5,648 nt of DNA from Firmicutes bacterium CAG:110 (lineage in GTDB: Bacteria; Bacillota; Clostridia; Oscillospirales; Oscillospiraceae): assembly GCA_000434635.1 (NCBI GenBank), contig HF988095.1:1-5648 (forward strand), given 5' to 3'. A program made the translations under genes and the position numbers. The notes beneath the pieces were generated by a model. That model saw only the letters and a program-made list of their open reading frames with translations. It was not told the DNA's origin and searched no databases. Positions 1 to 5,642 of the stretch are shown here, in pieces; the stretch's first letter is position 1, and every line of letters starts with the position of its first letter.

Positions 1-4
1 AGCG

Positions 5-28
5 TGCTGAGTTAAGTCGATAAGCATT
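5..28 (+). repeat. Left copy of a 24-bp inverted repeat flanking the window
   Basis: This stretch matches the reverse complement of 5619-5642 at 23 of 24 positions. The perfect core is GTTAAGTCGATAAGCATT (11-28) and the single mismatch is at position 10. The two copies face inward and enclose about 5.6 kb. The repeat ends 28 bases before the start codon of the broken HxlR gene, so it lies where that gene's promoter would be expected. I do not recognise the family. Ends of a mobile element, recombinase binding sites, or a dispersed repeat present in both orientations are all possible. The match is directly visible; its function is inferred. Confidence 0.8.
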
Positions 29-56
29 TTTCAAAAAATTGGGGGGGATTGCAAAT

Positions 57-400
57 ATGGATGAGGTAAAAACAAAGAAGGTACTTCCTGCCTGCCCGGT
101 AGAAACGACTCTGGCGTTGATTGGAGATAAGTGGAAGGTTCTGATCCTGCGCGATCTGCTGCCGGGGACAAAGCGTTTCGGCGAACTGAAAAAGTCCGTG
201 GGCAATAGAAGGTCCTGACCGTTCAGCTCCGGGCTATGGAGGAAAGCGGTCTTGTTCACCGTGAGGTCTACGCCGAAGTACCGCCGAGGGTGGAGTATTC
301 GCTGACGGAACTCGGCAAAAGCCTGAAACCGATTCTGGATTCCATGTGGGCGTGGGGAGAGGACTATAAGAAACAGTACGAAGAATCCAGTGCGTATTGA
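57..400 (+). pseudogene. HxlR-family winged-helix transcriptional regulator, frameshifted
   Basis: HxlR proteins are small dimeric winged-helix DNA-binding regulators, several of which sense thiol or aldehyde stress through an N-terminal cysteine. The first frame (57-206) reads MDEVKTKKVLPACPVETTLA and continues through the GDKWKVLILRDLL and KRFGELKKS blocks typical of the family, with the conserved Cys at residue 13. It then runs into TGA at 216-218. The family signature resumes in another frame from 209 (KVLTVQLRAMEESGLVHREV, then a PPRVEYSLTELGKSLKPIL block) and stops at TGA 398-400. Family members usually have about three residues (I-S-Q type) at the junction; only two bases separate the frames here, so about 7 nt appear lost. 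An intact version would be about 116 aa, normal for the family. The break lies at the recognition-helix region, so the product should not bind DNA. A G-rich run (41-47) may be the ribosome binding site. The regulated target is unknown. Confidence 0.88.
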
Positions 401-545
401 AAGGAATCGCAAAAGGGCCAAGGCCACCCTTGCGGAGATACCCGGCTGCTCCACCAGAAGGCTTACCATCCAGCAGCTTACGGCGTTGCCTGCGGAAATT
501 TTTATGGCAACACCGCACAATTACGGCTGCAAGTCTCAGCCGTAA
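390..545 (+). other. Short open stretch, possible remnant or small ORF
   Basis: A frame opening with GTG at 390 overlaps the end of the HxlR pseudogene and runs 51 codons to TAA at 543-545. It reads RNRKRAKATLAEIPGCSTRR, then LTIQQLTALPAEIFMATPHN near its end. The front half has the composition of a basic helical DNA-binding segment, but I cannot place it in a family and there is no convincing ribosome binding site. Its last codons form the left arm and loop of the hairpin at 503-563. It could be the tail of a degraded gene or part of a dispersed repeat that includes the hairpin. Reading it as non-coding is equally plausible. Confidence 0.2.
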
Positions 546-563
546 TTGTGCGGTGCTGCCATA
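503..563. repeat. Long near-perfect hairpin (27-bp arms, 7-nt loop)
   Basis: The arms are 503-529 and 537-563, with one mismatched pair (510/556) and loop CAAGTCT at 530-536. The core of each arm is CACCGCACAATTACGGCTG or its complement. The hairpin lies between the broken HxlR gene and the 3' end of the convergent glycosyltransferase gene, where a bidirectional transcription stop would be useful. Neither side has a T tract, so it is not a classical intrinsic terminator. Length and symmetry suggest a small palindromic repeat of the REP/MITE type or a processed RNA stem. Structure is seen directly; role is inferred. Confidence 0.75.
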
Positions 564-657
564 TATTTATATGTGCGTGATTCCTTTGCTGCAATGTCCG
601 GAAACAGTGGGGGATTTATTGCTGAATTACAGCGTGGAATATATTATATAAACGCCT

Positions 658-2103
658 TTACAGATACCGGTCGATCTGCTGGCGCAGCTGCGATAGCTTT
701 TCCTGTAACTTCTGACGATTCTCCCGAGCATTCAGACGGTTTTCCTGTATCTCGTCATGCCACTGGCGGACATCCTCGTCCATGGCAGCGCGCAGCTGCT
801 GGGGAATGGCACGGAGGCGGTTGATGGCATCCAGCGACTCTGCCGTGTCCAGCAGCAATTCGTCCACCCGGGTGTCGCGCGCTGGATATACCCCTCGGCG
901 GAAGTTGTCCAGCACCACCTCATAACGACGGCAGGCATTGGCAACGGAAGTGTCCCATGAGATGTAGAGTTCCCGCCGGGCATTTTCACCTACCTGCCGC
1001 AGTAACTCTCGCTGGGGCAGCAGGCGGCGCAGCGTCGCCGCCATGGAAGCGGCGTTTTCTTCAATGAAAAAGCCGTTGTGCCCGTCGGTAACGTCCTCGG
1101 CGGCGCAGCTTCCGGCGATCAGCACGCTGGCAAGGCCGCAGGCCGCCGCCTCACGCACCACAAGACCGTTGGTATCAAACGTGGAGGGAAACAGGAACAG
1201 GTCGGCGCGGCAATACCATGCTCGGATAATTTCCCGGTCGTAGCAGGGGGGCAGAAAGAATACCTTGTCGCCCAGACACAGTTCCTCGGCATAGGCACGG
1301 ATGGCCTCTCCATCGGTGCCCTTACCGATGAACACCATGCGGAAGTCCTGCCCCTCGCCTTTCAGCTGTTTCAGCGCGTCCAGAATGATCCGCAGTCCCT
1401 TGTACCACATCATGCGTCCCACAAACAGTAACAGCGGCACACCCTCCGGCAGGTCAAGACCTTCGCTTACGGCGCGTACCGTCTCCTCCGGCAGACGATC
1501 GGCTGGAATGTCCACGCCATTGGGCATGACGATGTAGTCTCCCTGATAGCCCAGAGATCGGAGATTTTCTCCTGCGCCGCGGCTGACTGTCCATACCTCA
1601 TCGCAGGCGGAGATGTTCTCCACCAGCAGCTTGATGGAGGCTTCCTGCAGCCGCTTGCTGTGGATGGCATTGGCAATGTCGATGTCGAACTTGGTGTGGT
1701 AGGTGAACACCAGCGGCACATGCAGCCGCTGCCGCAGCATCCGGGCGAGAATCGTGGAAGTGACGGGGCAGTGGCTATGGATCAGGTCAATGTGACGCCC
1801 CTCAACCTGTGCCATCAGCTCCGGGGACAGGGGCAGACCTGCCCGGTAGCCAACCAGCTTTGTCACATCGATACTGGGATAGCGCAGCACCGGAAAGGGG
1901 TAGATGCTGTCGTCGGCGTCGGGATAGTAGGGCGTTACTACGGTGGCGTCGCCAAAGCTGCGCTGGATGATGGAGGCATAGTTGGTGACCGCATTGGCCA
2001 CGCCGTCAATCACCGGAGGGAAGGAATCGTTAATGAGGCATACGCTGCGTTTTTCAGATGATAAATCAGATGCGGTTGGCAATGTATTTGTATTCAGACT
2101 CAT
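658..2103 (-). CDS. Family-4 GT-B glycosyltransferase with C-terminal helical tail
   Basis: A retaining GT4-type glycosyltransferase expected to move a sugar from a nucleotide donor to a lipid or envelope glycan at the inner face of the membrane. The 481-aa product shows SFPPVIDGVANAV (about 27-39; the N-terminal acceptor-domain loop), HSHCPV (109-114), FTYHTKFD (133-140), MPNGVDIP (193-200) and the donor-site block FVGRMMWYKG with Arg230 and Lys235. The EX7E motif appears as D310-X7-E318 (FDTNGLVVRE), with Asp for the first Glu. Residues about 415-481 are charged, Gln-rich and helical, probably coiled coil, and are not part of the GT-B fold. It resembles diacylglycerol glucosyltransferase-like proteins of Firmicutes, but the acceptor cannot be read from sequence. 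I chose the ATG at 2101-2103 because GGGGTGG (2110-2116) sits 6 nt ahead; a start at 2148 would lack a ribosome binding site and overlap the promoter. It is transcribed divergently from the MoxR operon. Confidence 0.9.
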   Translation of the reverse strand: MSLNTNTLPTASDLSSEKRSVCLINDSFPPVIDGVANAVTNYASIIQRSFGDATVVTPYYPDADDSIYPFPVLRYPSIDVTKLVGYRAGLPLSPELMAQVEGRHIDLIHSHCPVTSTILARMLRQRLHVPLVFTYHTKFDIDIANAIHSKRLQEASIKLLVENISACDEVWTVSRGAGENLRSLGYQGDYIVMPNGVDIPADRLPEETVRAVSEGLDLPEGVPLLLFVGRMMWYKGLRIILDALKQLKGEGQDFRMVFIGKGTDGEAIRAYAEELCLGDKVFFLPPCYDREIIRAWYCRADLFLFPSTFDTNGLVVREAAACGLASVLIAGSCAAEDVTDGHNGFFIEENAASMAATLRRLLPQRELLRQVGENARRELYISWDTSVANACRRYEVVLDNFRRGVYPARDTRVDELLLDTAESLDAINRLRAIPQQLRAAMDEDVRQWHDEIQENRLNARENRQKLQEKLSQLRQQIDRYL

Positions 2104-2121
2104 ATATGTCCACCCCAATCG

Positions 2122-2136
2122 TTCAATTTGATTGAA
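2122..2136. promoter_or_regulatory. Palindrome at the glycosyltransferase transcription start (candidate operator)
   Basis: TTCAAT-TTG-ATTGAA is a perfect 6-bp inverted repeat with a 3-bp spacer. It lies immediately downstream of the -10 box of the minus-strand promoter, so it overlaps the predicted transcription start. A dimeric repressor bound here would block initiation. The palindrome is directly seen; the operator role is inferred, and AT-rich palindromes this short can arise by chance. Confidence 0.4.
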
Positions 2137-2138
2137 TA

Positions 2139-2167
2139 ATTGTACCATATAAATGTGAAATAATCTA
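2139..2167 (-). promoter_or_regulatory. Extended -10 promoter for the glycosyltransferase gene
   Basis: On the minus strand TGG-TACAAT (2147-2139) forms a TGn-extended -10 box. A weak -35 match, TAGATT (2167-2162), lies 17 bp upstream. Transcription would begin near 2132, leaving a leader of about 30 nt with GGGGTGG as ribosome binding site and ATG at 2103. This supports the shorter start for the gene. The -10 match is good, the -35 match poor (3 of 6). Confidence 0.55.
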
Positions 2168-2196
2168 CGGCTGTTTTCTTCCTGTGCACGGAAAAT

Positions 2197-2211
2197 TTGT
2201 AAGTGTTACAA
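2197..2211. promoter_or_regulatory. TTGTAA-N3-TTACAA palindrome (candidate operator)
   Basis: TTGTAA-GTG-TTACAA is a perfect 6-bp inverted repeat with a 3-bp spacer, in the divergent intergenic region about 30 bp upstream of the glycosyltransferase -35 and 40 bp upstream of the operon -35. It has the same 6-3-6 layout as the palindrome at 2122-2136, although the half-sites differ. The size fits a dimeric winged-helix or MarR/GntR-type regulator, but I cannot name one. Confidence 0.45.
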
Positions 2212-2250
2212 TGATGCTACGGATATGGGAGAAAAGAATTTCCCCATGGA

Positions 2251-2279
2251 TTGACCGCGCTCTGTTTTTTTGCTATTCT
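2251..2279 (+). promoter_or_regulatory. Sigma-A-type promoter of the MoxR-VWA operon
   Basis: TTGACC (2251-2256) and TATTCT (2274-2279) are separated by exactly 17 bp and lie 28 bp upstream of the first start codon of the operon. The -35 box matches TTGACA at five of six positions and the -10 box matches TATAAT at four of six. The spacer has a T run. Predicted transcription start is near 2286, giving a leader of about 22 nt that contains the ribosome binding site. Confidence 0.72.
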
Positions 2280-2307
2280 ATTTCTATACGAAAACGGAGG
2301 CGGGAAG

Positions 2308-2658
2308 ATGGAAAACGGAGACGCGCTGTATCAGAAATTTATGTCCTCCAAACAGGCGCCTGTACGTTTGGAGCTGGCGCTGTCGGGCTTTTTTCAGCCG
2401 GACGGCTATACGGATAAACAGCACAGGGACTTTGGAGACTATCTGAGGCTCCGTATCCGGCCGGCGGCGGAGGTGCTGATCCAGAGAGACGCGCTGGATA
2501 AATTGCAAGTGCTGGAAGAACTGGGCTGGATGGATGCTTCCGTGATAGAGGATTGTATGGACTATGCCATCCGGAATCAGAAAACACAGGCGTTTATCTG
2601 GCTGCTGGAACGGAAAACCCGGAAGTATGGGTTTCATGACCGAAGTTTTGACCTTTGA
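2308..2658 (+). CDS. Small helical protein, first gene of the MoxR-VWA operon
   Basis: A 116-aa protein of unknown function that I cannot assign to a named domain. It has no signal peptide or membrane segment, so it should be cytoplasmic. The sequence looks entirely helical: an N-terminal segment MENGDALYQKFMSSKQAPVR, a middle part with YTDKQHRDFGDYLRLRIRPA, and a C-terminal half (about 66-110) in which LDKLQVLEELGWMDASVIED is followed by AIRNQKTQAFIWLLERKTRK. This last half recalls a pair of ankyrin- or HEAT-like helical repeats (L-x-x-L-x-x-L-G-W then a second helix pair), which are usually protein-binding. The start at 2308 is favoured by GGAGG at 2296-2300 with 7-nt spacing; an upstream in-frame ATG at 2251 lies within the promoter -35 box. 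The next gene starts 17 nt after its stop, so it is almost certainly cotranscribed and likely an adaptor or partner of the VWA/MoxR pair. Confidence 0.82.
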   Translation: MENGDALYQKFMSSKQAPVRLELALSGFFQPDGYTDKQHRDFGDYLRLRIRPAAEVLIQRDALDKLQVLEELGWMDASVIEDCMDYAIRNQKTQAFIWLLERKTRKYGFHDRSFDL

Positions 2659-2675
2659 GGCAGAGGGCGGTTTCC

Positions 2676-3908
2676 ATGGTACAGGACGAAAAGCAAACGG
2701 AATTGTGTCTGCGGATTTTGCAGACCTGCCGGGCGGAACTGTGTGATCTGTTTCCCTATCTGGATGCGGCCTTCGGCTGCCTGAGATGGCGGCTTGGAGC
2801 CAAACCGGGCTTCTCCGTTGATGGGCAGGCCATGTATTTCCCGGTTCGGGAAACGCTGGAATGCTACAGCCGGGAACCGGCGGCGATGCGGCGGGGGTAT
2901 CTGCATATGCTGCTGCACTGCCTGTTCCTGCATTTGTTCAAACCGGCGGGGGAAATGTGGGATATTTCCTGCGATATGGCGGTGGAGCAGATGATCGAGC
3001 GGCAGGCGCAGCCCCGGCTGGCGCTGGAAAATGCCGTCAGAAAAGACTGCTTTGACCGCATGGGAAATGAGCCGCTGCCCGCAGAGCGGATTCTGGAGCT
3101 GCTGGAAGCGGGGACGTTTCCCTATACCATGGAGGAAATGCGCGCGGCGTTTTCCTTTGACGACCACAGCCGTTGGGACGAGTCAGCAACTGGCGGCCTG
3201 CGCAGCCAGTGGGAGCAGATGCTCTTAGACGCGGCAAAAAACAAGGCAGGCAAGGGGAAACGGGGGACGACATCCGGCGCGGCGGCGGAAAGCCCCATGG
3301 AAACGGCGGAATCCAGATACGACTACCGGAAGTTCCTGCAGCGCTTCACCTTCCCCCGGGAGGAAGTGGAGCTGGACACCGAGAGCTTTGACTACATCTT
3401 TTACAATTTCGGCATGGAGCAATACGGTTCCATGCCCCTGATCGAGCCGCTGGAATACAAGGAAGTGCGGCGGCTGGAGGAGCTGGTCATTGCCATCGAC
3501 ACCTCCGGCTCCTGCTCACGGGAAGTGGTGAGCCGCTTTTTAAGCGAGACCTATGCCATCCTTTCCCGGCAGGAAAACTTTTTCCGAAGGATGAAGGTAT
3601 ACTTTATCCAGTGCGACTGCCTGATTCAGGATGTGGCCCTGATCCGGAACCGGGAGGACTGGCTGGCATATGAAAAGAAAATCCGTATCCGTGGGCGGGG
3701 CGGCACGGACTTTATGCCGGTGTTCGACTACGTAGAAAAGCAGCGGCAGCGGAAGGAATTAAAGGACTTAAAAGCGCTGCTCTACTTTACCGACGGCGAC
3801 GGGGCGTACCCCACAACGCCGCCGGACTATGAAACGGCCTTTGTCCTGCTGAAGGAAAGCGGCCATCGGGAGCTGATTCCCGCTTGGGGCAGACTTTTAC
3901 TGATTTAG
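2676..3908 (+). CDS. DUF2201/VWA-like protein, MoxR partner
   Basis: A 410-aa cytoplasmic protein of the COG3864 type (putative metallopeptidase domain plus VWA-like domain). The N-terminal half carries YLHMLLHCLFLH (75-86), the site of the family's HExxH-like motif, followed by MWDISCDMAVEQM (94-106), matching the family's W-x-x-x-x-D block. His77, His81, His86 and Asp100 are kept as possible metal ligands, but the catalytic Glu is Met78. A low-complexity Gly/Lys/Ala linker (about 185-215) leads to the VWA domain, which has a complete MIDAS: D275-T-S277-G-S279, T344 in GRGGTDF and D373 in FTDGDG, so it should bind Mg2+ and a partner protein. In related pairs (ViaA, CbbO, NorD, CoxE) the VWA protein links the MoxR ATPase to its client. 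The ATG at 2676 is chosen because AGAGGG (2662-2667) precedes it by 8 nt; a TTG at 2655 overlapping the previous stop is possible but has no ribosome binding site. The gap to the ATPase gene is 9 nt. Confidence 0.9.
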   Translation: MVQDEKQTELCLRILQTCRAELCDLFPYLDAAFGCLRWRLGAKPGFSVDGQAMYFPVRETLECYSREPAAMRRGYLHMLLHCLFLHLFKPAGEMWDISCDMAVEQMIERQAQPRLALENAVRKDCFDRMGNEPLPAERILELLEAGTFPYTMEEMRAAFSFDDHSRWDESATGGLRSQWEQMLLDAAKNKAGKGKRGTTSGAAAESPMETAESRYDYRKFLQRFTFPREEVELDTESFDYIFYNFGMEQYGSMPLIEPLEYKEVRRLEELVIAIDTSGSCSREVVSRFLSETYAILSRQENFFRRMKVYFIQCDCLIQDVALIRNREDWLAYEKKIRIRGRGGTDFMPVFDYVEKQRQRKELKDLKALLYFTDGDGAYPTTPPDYETAFVLLKESGHRELIPAWGRLLLI

Positions 3909-3917
3909 GAGAATCCT

Positions 3918-5414
3918 ATGAATATTCAGGAAGCAAAACAGGAGATCATCCATACCCTGCAGGCGTATCTTCGCAAGGATGACGCCGGGAATTATCTGTT
4001 TCCGGCGGTACACCAGCGTCCCATTCTGCTGATGGGCCCTCCGGGTATCGGAAAGACGGCCATCATGGAACAGGTCGCCCGGCGCTGCGGCGTGGGACTG
4101 GTGGCCTATACCATCACCCACCACACCCGCCAGAGCGCCATCGGCCTGCCCCATATTGAGGAAAAAACCTACGGCGGTCAGGTCATGTCTGTCACGGAAT
4201 ATACCATGAGCGAGATCATCGCTTCCGTTTACGAGACGATGGAGCGCACCGGCTGTCAGGAGGGCATCCTGTTCCTGGACGAGATCAACTGCGTTTCGGA
4301 GACGCTGGCGCCCACCATGCTGCAATTTCTGCAGAACAAGACCTTCGGCACGCACCGTGTCCCGGAGGGCTGGGTCATCGTGGCCGCGGGAAATCCGCCG
4401 GAGTATAACAAATCGGTACGGGAGTTCGATGTGGTGACACTGGATCGGGTGCGGCAGATCAACGTAGAAGCAGATTTGGATATCTGGCTGGATTATGCCC
4501 GGGAGAAGCAACTCCACGGCGCGGTCATTTCCTATCTGTCCGCGAAGCGGGAGCGGTTCTATGTGGTGAAGCGGACGGAGGATAATCTGTCGTTTGTAAC
4601 GGCACGGGGCTGGGAAGACCTGTCCCAGCTCTTGAAGGGCTATGAAGCGCTGCAAGTCCCGGTGACCGAGGCACTGGTATCCCAATTCCTGCACCATGAG
4701 GAAACGGCCAGAGATTTTGCCGCCTACTACCGCCTCTACCAGACCTATGGCTCCGATTACGCCATACCGGAGATCCTGAACGGAACACTGGCGGAGGAGG
4801 CCTATCAGGAGCGGGTGGCCATGGCGCGGGGCGGCAGTTTTGACGAGCGGATCACGGTGGTGAATCTGGTATTGGACGCACTGGGGGCGGAATTCGCGGC
4901 CTATGCCCGGGAAGACGCGGCGGTCGTCCGGCTCCACGAACTGCTGGGGCGGTATAAAAATGGGAACCAGTCCCTGACGGAGTTTATCACCGCCAACCGA
5001 AAGAGTCTGGAGATAAAACGCCAGAACGCCTTACTTTCCACGGAAGAAGCCCGGCGGGAGGAATGGGTGCTGCACCGTCTGGGGGAGATGGAGCTGGCGG
5101 TAAAGCAGGCGCATATCCGGGATGAAAAAGAGCAGCTTGTGCTTCTGCGCAAGCTGTTCGGTCAGGACGTCCAGCGGCGGGAAGATCTGATCCGGCGCAT
5201 CCAGACGGAGCTTTCCCACGGGTTCCGTTTCGTGGCGGACTGCTTTGGCGAGGGGCAGGAGATGATCCTGCTTGTATCCGCTCTGACCAGAACGCCCAAC
5301 GCGCTGACGTACATCGGTCGGCACGGCTGCGAGCCGTATCTTCACTACGCACAGGCGCTCATGTACCGGCAGCAGGAAGCTGCCTTGCAGCAAGCCTGCC
5401 GGGAAGTGCTGTAA
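3918..5414 (+). CDS. MoxR-type AAA+ ATPase
   Basis: A 498-aa MoxR-like AAA+ ATPase, the motor of the operon, expected to form a hexameric ring in the cytoplasm and remodel a client or drive cofactor insertion through its VWA partner. Motifs in order: Walker A GPPGIGKT (40-47), Walker B GILFLDEIN (116-124), sensor 1 Asn159 in AAGNPPEYN, arginine-finger candidates R177/R179 in TLDRVRQI, and sensor 2 Arg230 in TARGWEDLSQLL. All catalytic residues look intact. Residues about 250-498 form a long helical, charged extension beyond the usual core of about 300-350 aa, rich in Glu/Arg/Gln around 360-435, which may be a docking or oligomerisation arm as in RavA. AGGAG (3907-3911), overlapping the stop of the VWA gene, precedes the ATG by 6 nt, so translation of the two is probably linked. 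Here the ATPase follows its VWA partner, the reverse of the commonest MoxR-then-VWA order. MoxR assignment is secure; the client is unknown. Confidence 0.94.
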   Translation: MNIQEAKQEIIHTLQAYLRKDDAGNYLFPAVHQRPILLMGPPGIGKTAIMEQVARRCGVGLVAYTITHHTRQSAIGLPHIEEKTYGGQVMSVTEYTMSEIIASVYETMERTGCQEGILFLDEINCVSETLAPTMLQFLQNKTFGTHRVPEGWVIVAAGNPPEYNKSVREFDVVTLDRVRQINVEADLDIWLDYAREKQLHGAVISYLSAKRERFYVVKRTEDNLSFVTARGWEDLSQLLKGYEALQVPVTEALVSQFLHHEETARDFAAYYRLYQTYGSDYAIPEILNGTLAEEAYQERVAMARGGSFDERITVVNLVLDALGAEFAAYAREDAAVVRLHELLGRYKNGNQSLTEFITANRKSLEIKRQNALLSTEEARREEWVLHRLGEMELAVKQAHIRDEKEQLVLLRKLFGQDVQRREDLIRRIQTELSHGFRFVADCFGEGQEMILLVSALTRTPNALTYIGRHGCEPYLHYAQALMYRQQEAALQQACREVL

Positions 5415-5460
5415 TGAAAAACAGGGGGCTGCCTCTTTAATGGGTGGTCGTAAAACAGTG

Positions 5461-5491
5461 AATGGAGCGTATCAGCTAGATACGTTCCATT
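5461..5491 (+). terminator. Hairpin downstream of the operon, possible terminator
   Basis: AATGGAGCGTATC (5461-5473) pairs with GATACGTTCCATT (5479-5491) through 13 base pairs, one of them a G-U wobble in RNA, around the 5-nt loop AGCTA. It begins 46 nt after the stop of the ATPase gene. Only a short T-rich stretch (TTTCTC) follows, so it is a weak intrinsic terminator at best and may instead stabilise the 3' end of the transcript. Confidence 0.5.
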
Positions 5492-5531
5492 TCTCGTGCC
5501 AACATGCTATATAACGGGGTACATGCCCTTG

Positions 5532-5566
5532 GCTCTCTCTCCGGGAGAGCTGTCACCGCAGGTGAC
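5532..5566 (+). repeat. Two tandem small hairpins, probable dispersed intergenic repeat
   Basis: GCTCTCTC (5532-5539) pairs with GGGAGAGC (5543-5550) around TCC with one wobble pair. One base later GTCACC (5552-5557) pairs with GGTGAC (5561-5566) around GCA. From memory, paired hairpins of this form (CTCTCC..GGGAGAGCTG followed by GTCAnCG..TGACTGA) recur as intergenic repeats in gut Clostridia genomes; I cannot verify that here. No open reading frame covers it. Confidence 0.6.
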
Positions 5567-5568
5567 TG

Positions 5569-5595
5569 ATACTATTTCCTGATTAATACTATTTT
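5569..5595 (+). repeat. Short direct repeat ATACTATTTY
   Basis: ATACTATTTC (5569-5578) recurs as ATACTATTTT (5586-5595), 17 bp apart from start to start. The pair lies between the tandem hairpins and the right inverted repeat, 24 bp short of it. Spacing of about 1.6 helical turns would suit arm-type binding sites of a recombinase or transposase, but two copies of an AT-rich 10-mer could be chance. Confidence 0.3.
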
Positions 5596-5618
5596 CAGAT
5601 AGACCCTAAAATCTTTTT

Positions 5619-5642
5619 AATGCTTATCGACTTAACGCAGCA
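5619..5642 (-). repeat. Right copy of the 24-bp inverted repeat flanking the window
   Basis: This is the reverse complement of 5-28 at 23 of 24 positions, with an unbroken 18-bp core at 5619-5636. Identity falls off just inside the core on both sides (TTTCAAAA on the left, AAAAAGAT on the right) and continues weakly outward to the last bases of the window, so the repeat may extend past both ends. The 234 bases between the ATPase stop and the window end contain no gene. Confidence 0.8.

Noticed and set aside
198..218. Programmed frameshift in the HxlR gene
   Set aside because: There is no slippery heptamer, and about two to three conserved residues are missing at the junction, which fits a deletion rather than recoding.
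2104..2148. Longer N-terminus for the glycosyltransferase starting at 2148
   Set aside because: It has no ribosome binding site, and the extra 15 codons overlap the extended -10 promoter, whereas the ATG at 2103 has GGGGTGG at good spacing.
2655..2675. TTG start overlapping the preceding stop codon for the VWA gene
   Set aside because: The stop overlap is attractive for coupling, but there is no ribosome binding site for it, while ATG 2676 has AGAGGG 8 nt upstream.
2634..3167. 177-codon open frame on the minus strand opposite the VWA gene
   Set aside because: It is a shadow of the DUF2201 coding region and has no motif, ribosome binding site or plausible role.
3897..4937. 346-codon open frame on the minus strand opposite the MoxR gene
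   Set aside because: The plus strand encodes a full AAA+ ATPase with all motifs there. The antisense product is rich in His, Gln, Arg and Pro with no recognisable domain, as expected for a shadow frame in GC-rich coding DNA.
2308..5414. Antiphage or conflict system of the vWA-MoxR-associated (VMAP) ternary type
   Set aside because: Those systems carry additional effector domains such as caspase-like or trypsin-like proteases. None is seen, and the 116-aa protein has no effector signature.
5424..5450. Intrinsic terminator right after the MoxR stop (GGGGGCTGCC..GGGTGGTC)
   Set aside because: The stem pairs only with several G-U pairs and no T tract follows. It may be a decayed terminator, but I cannot support it.
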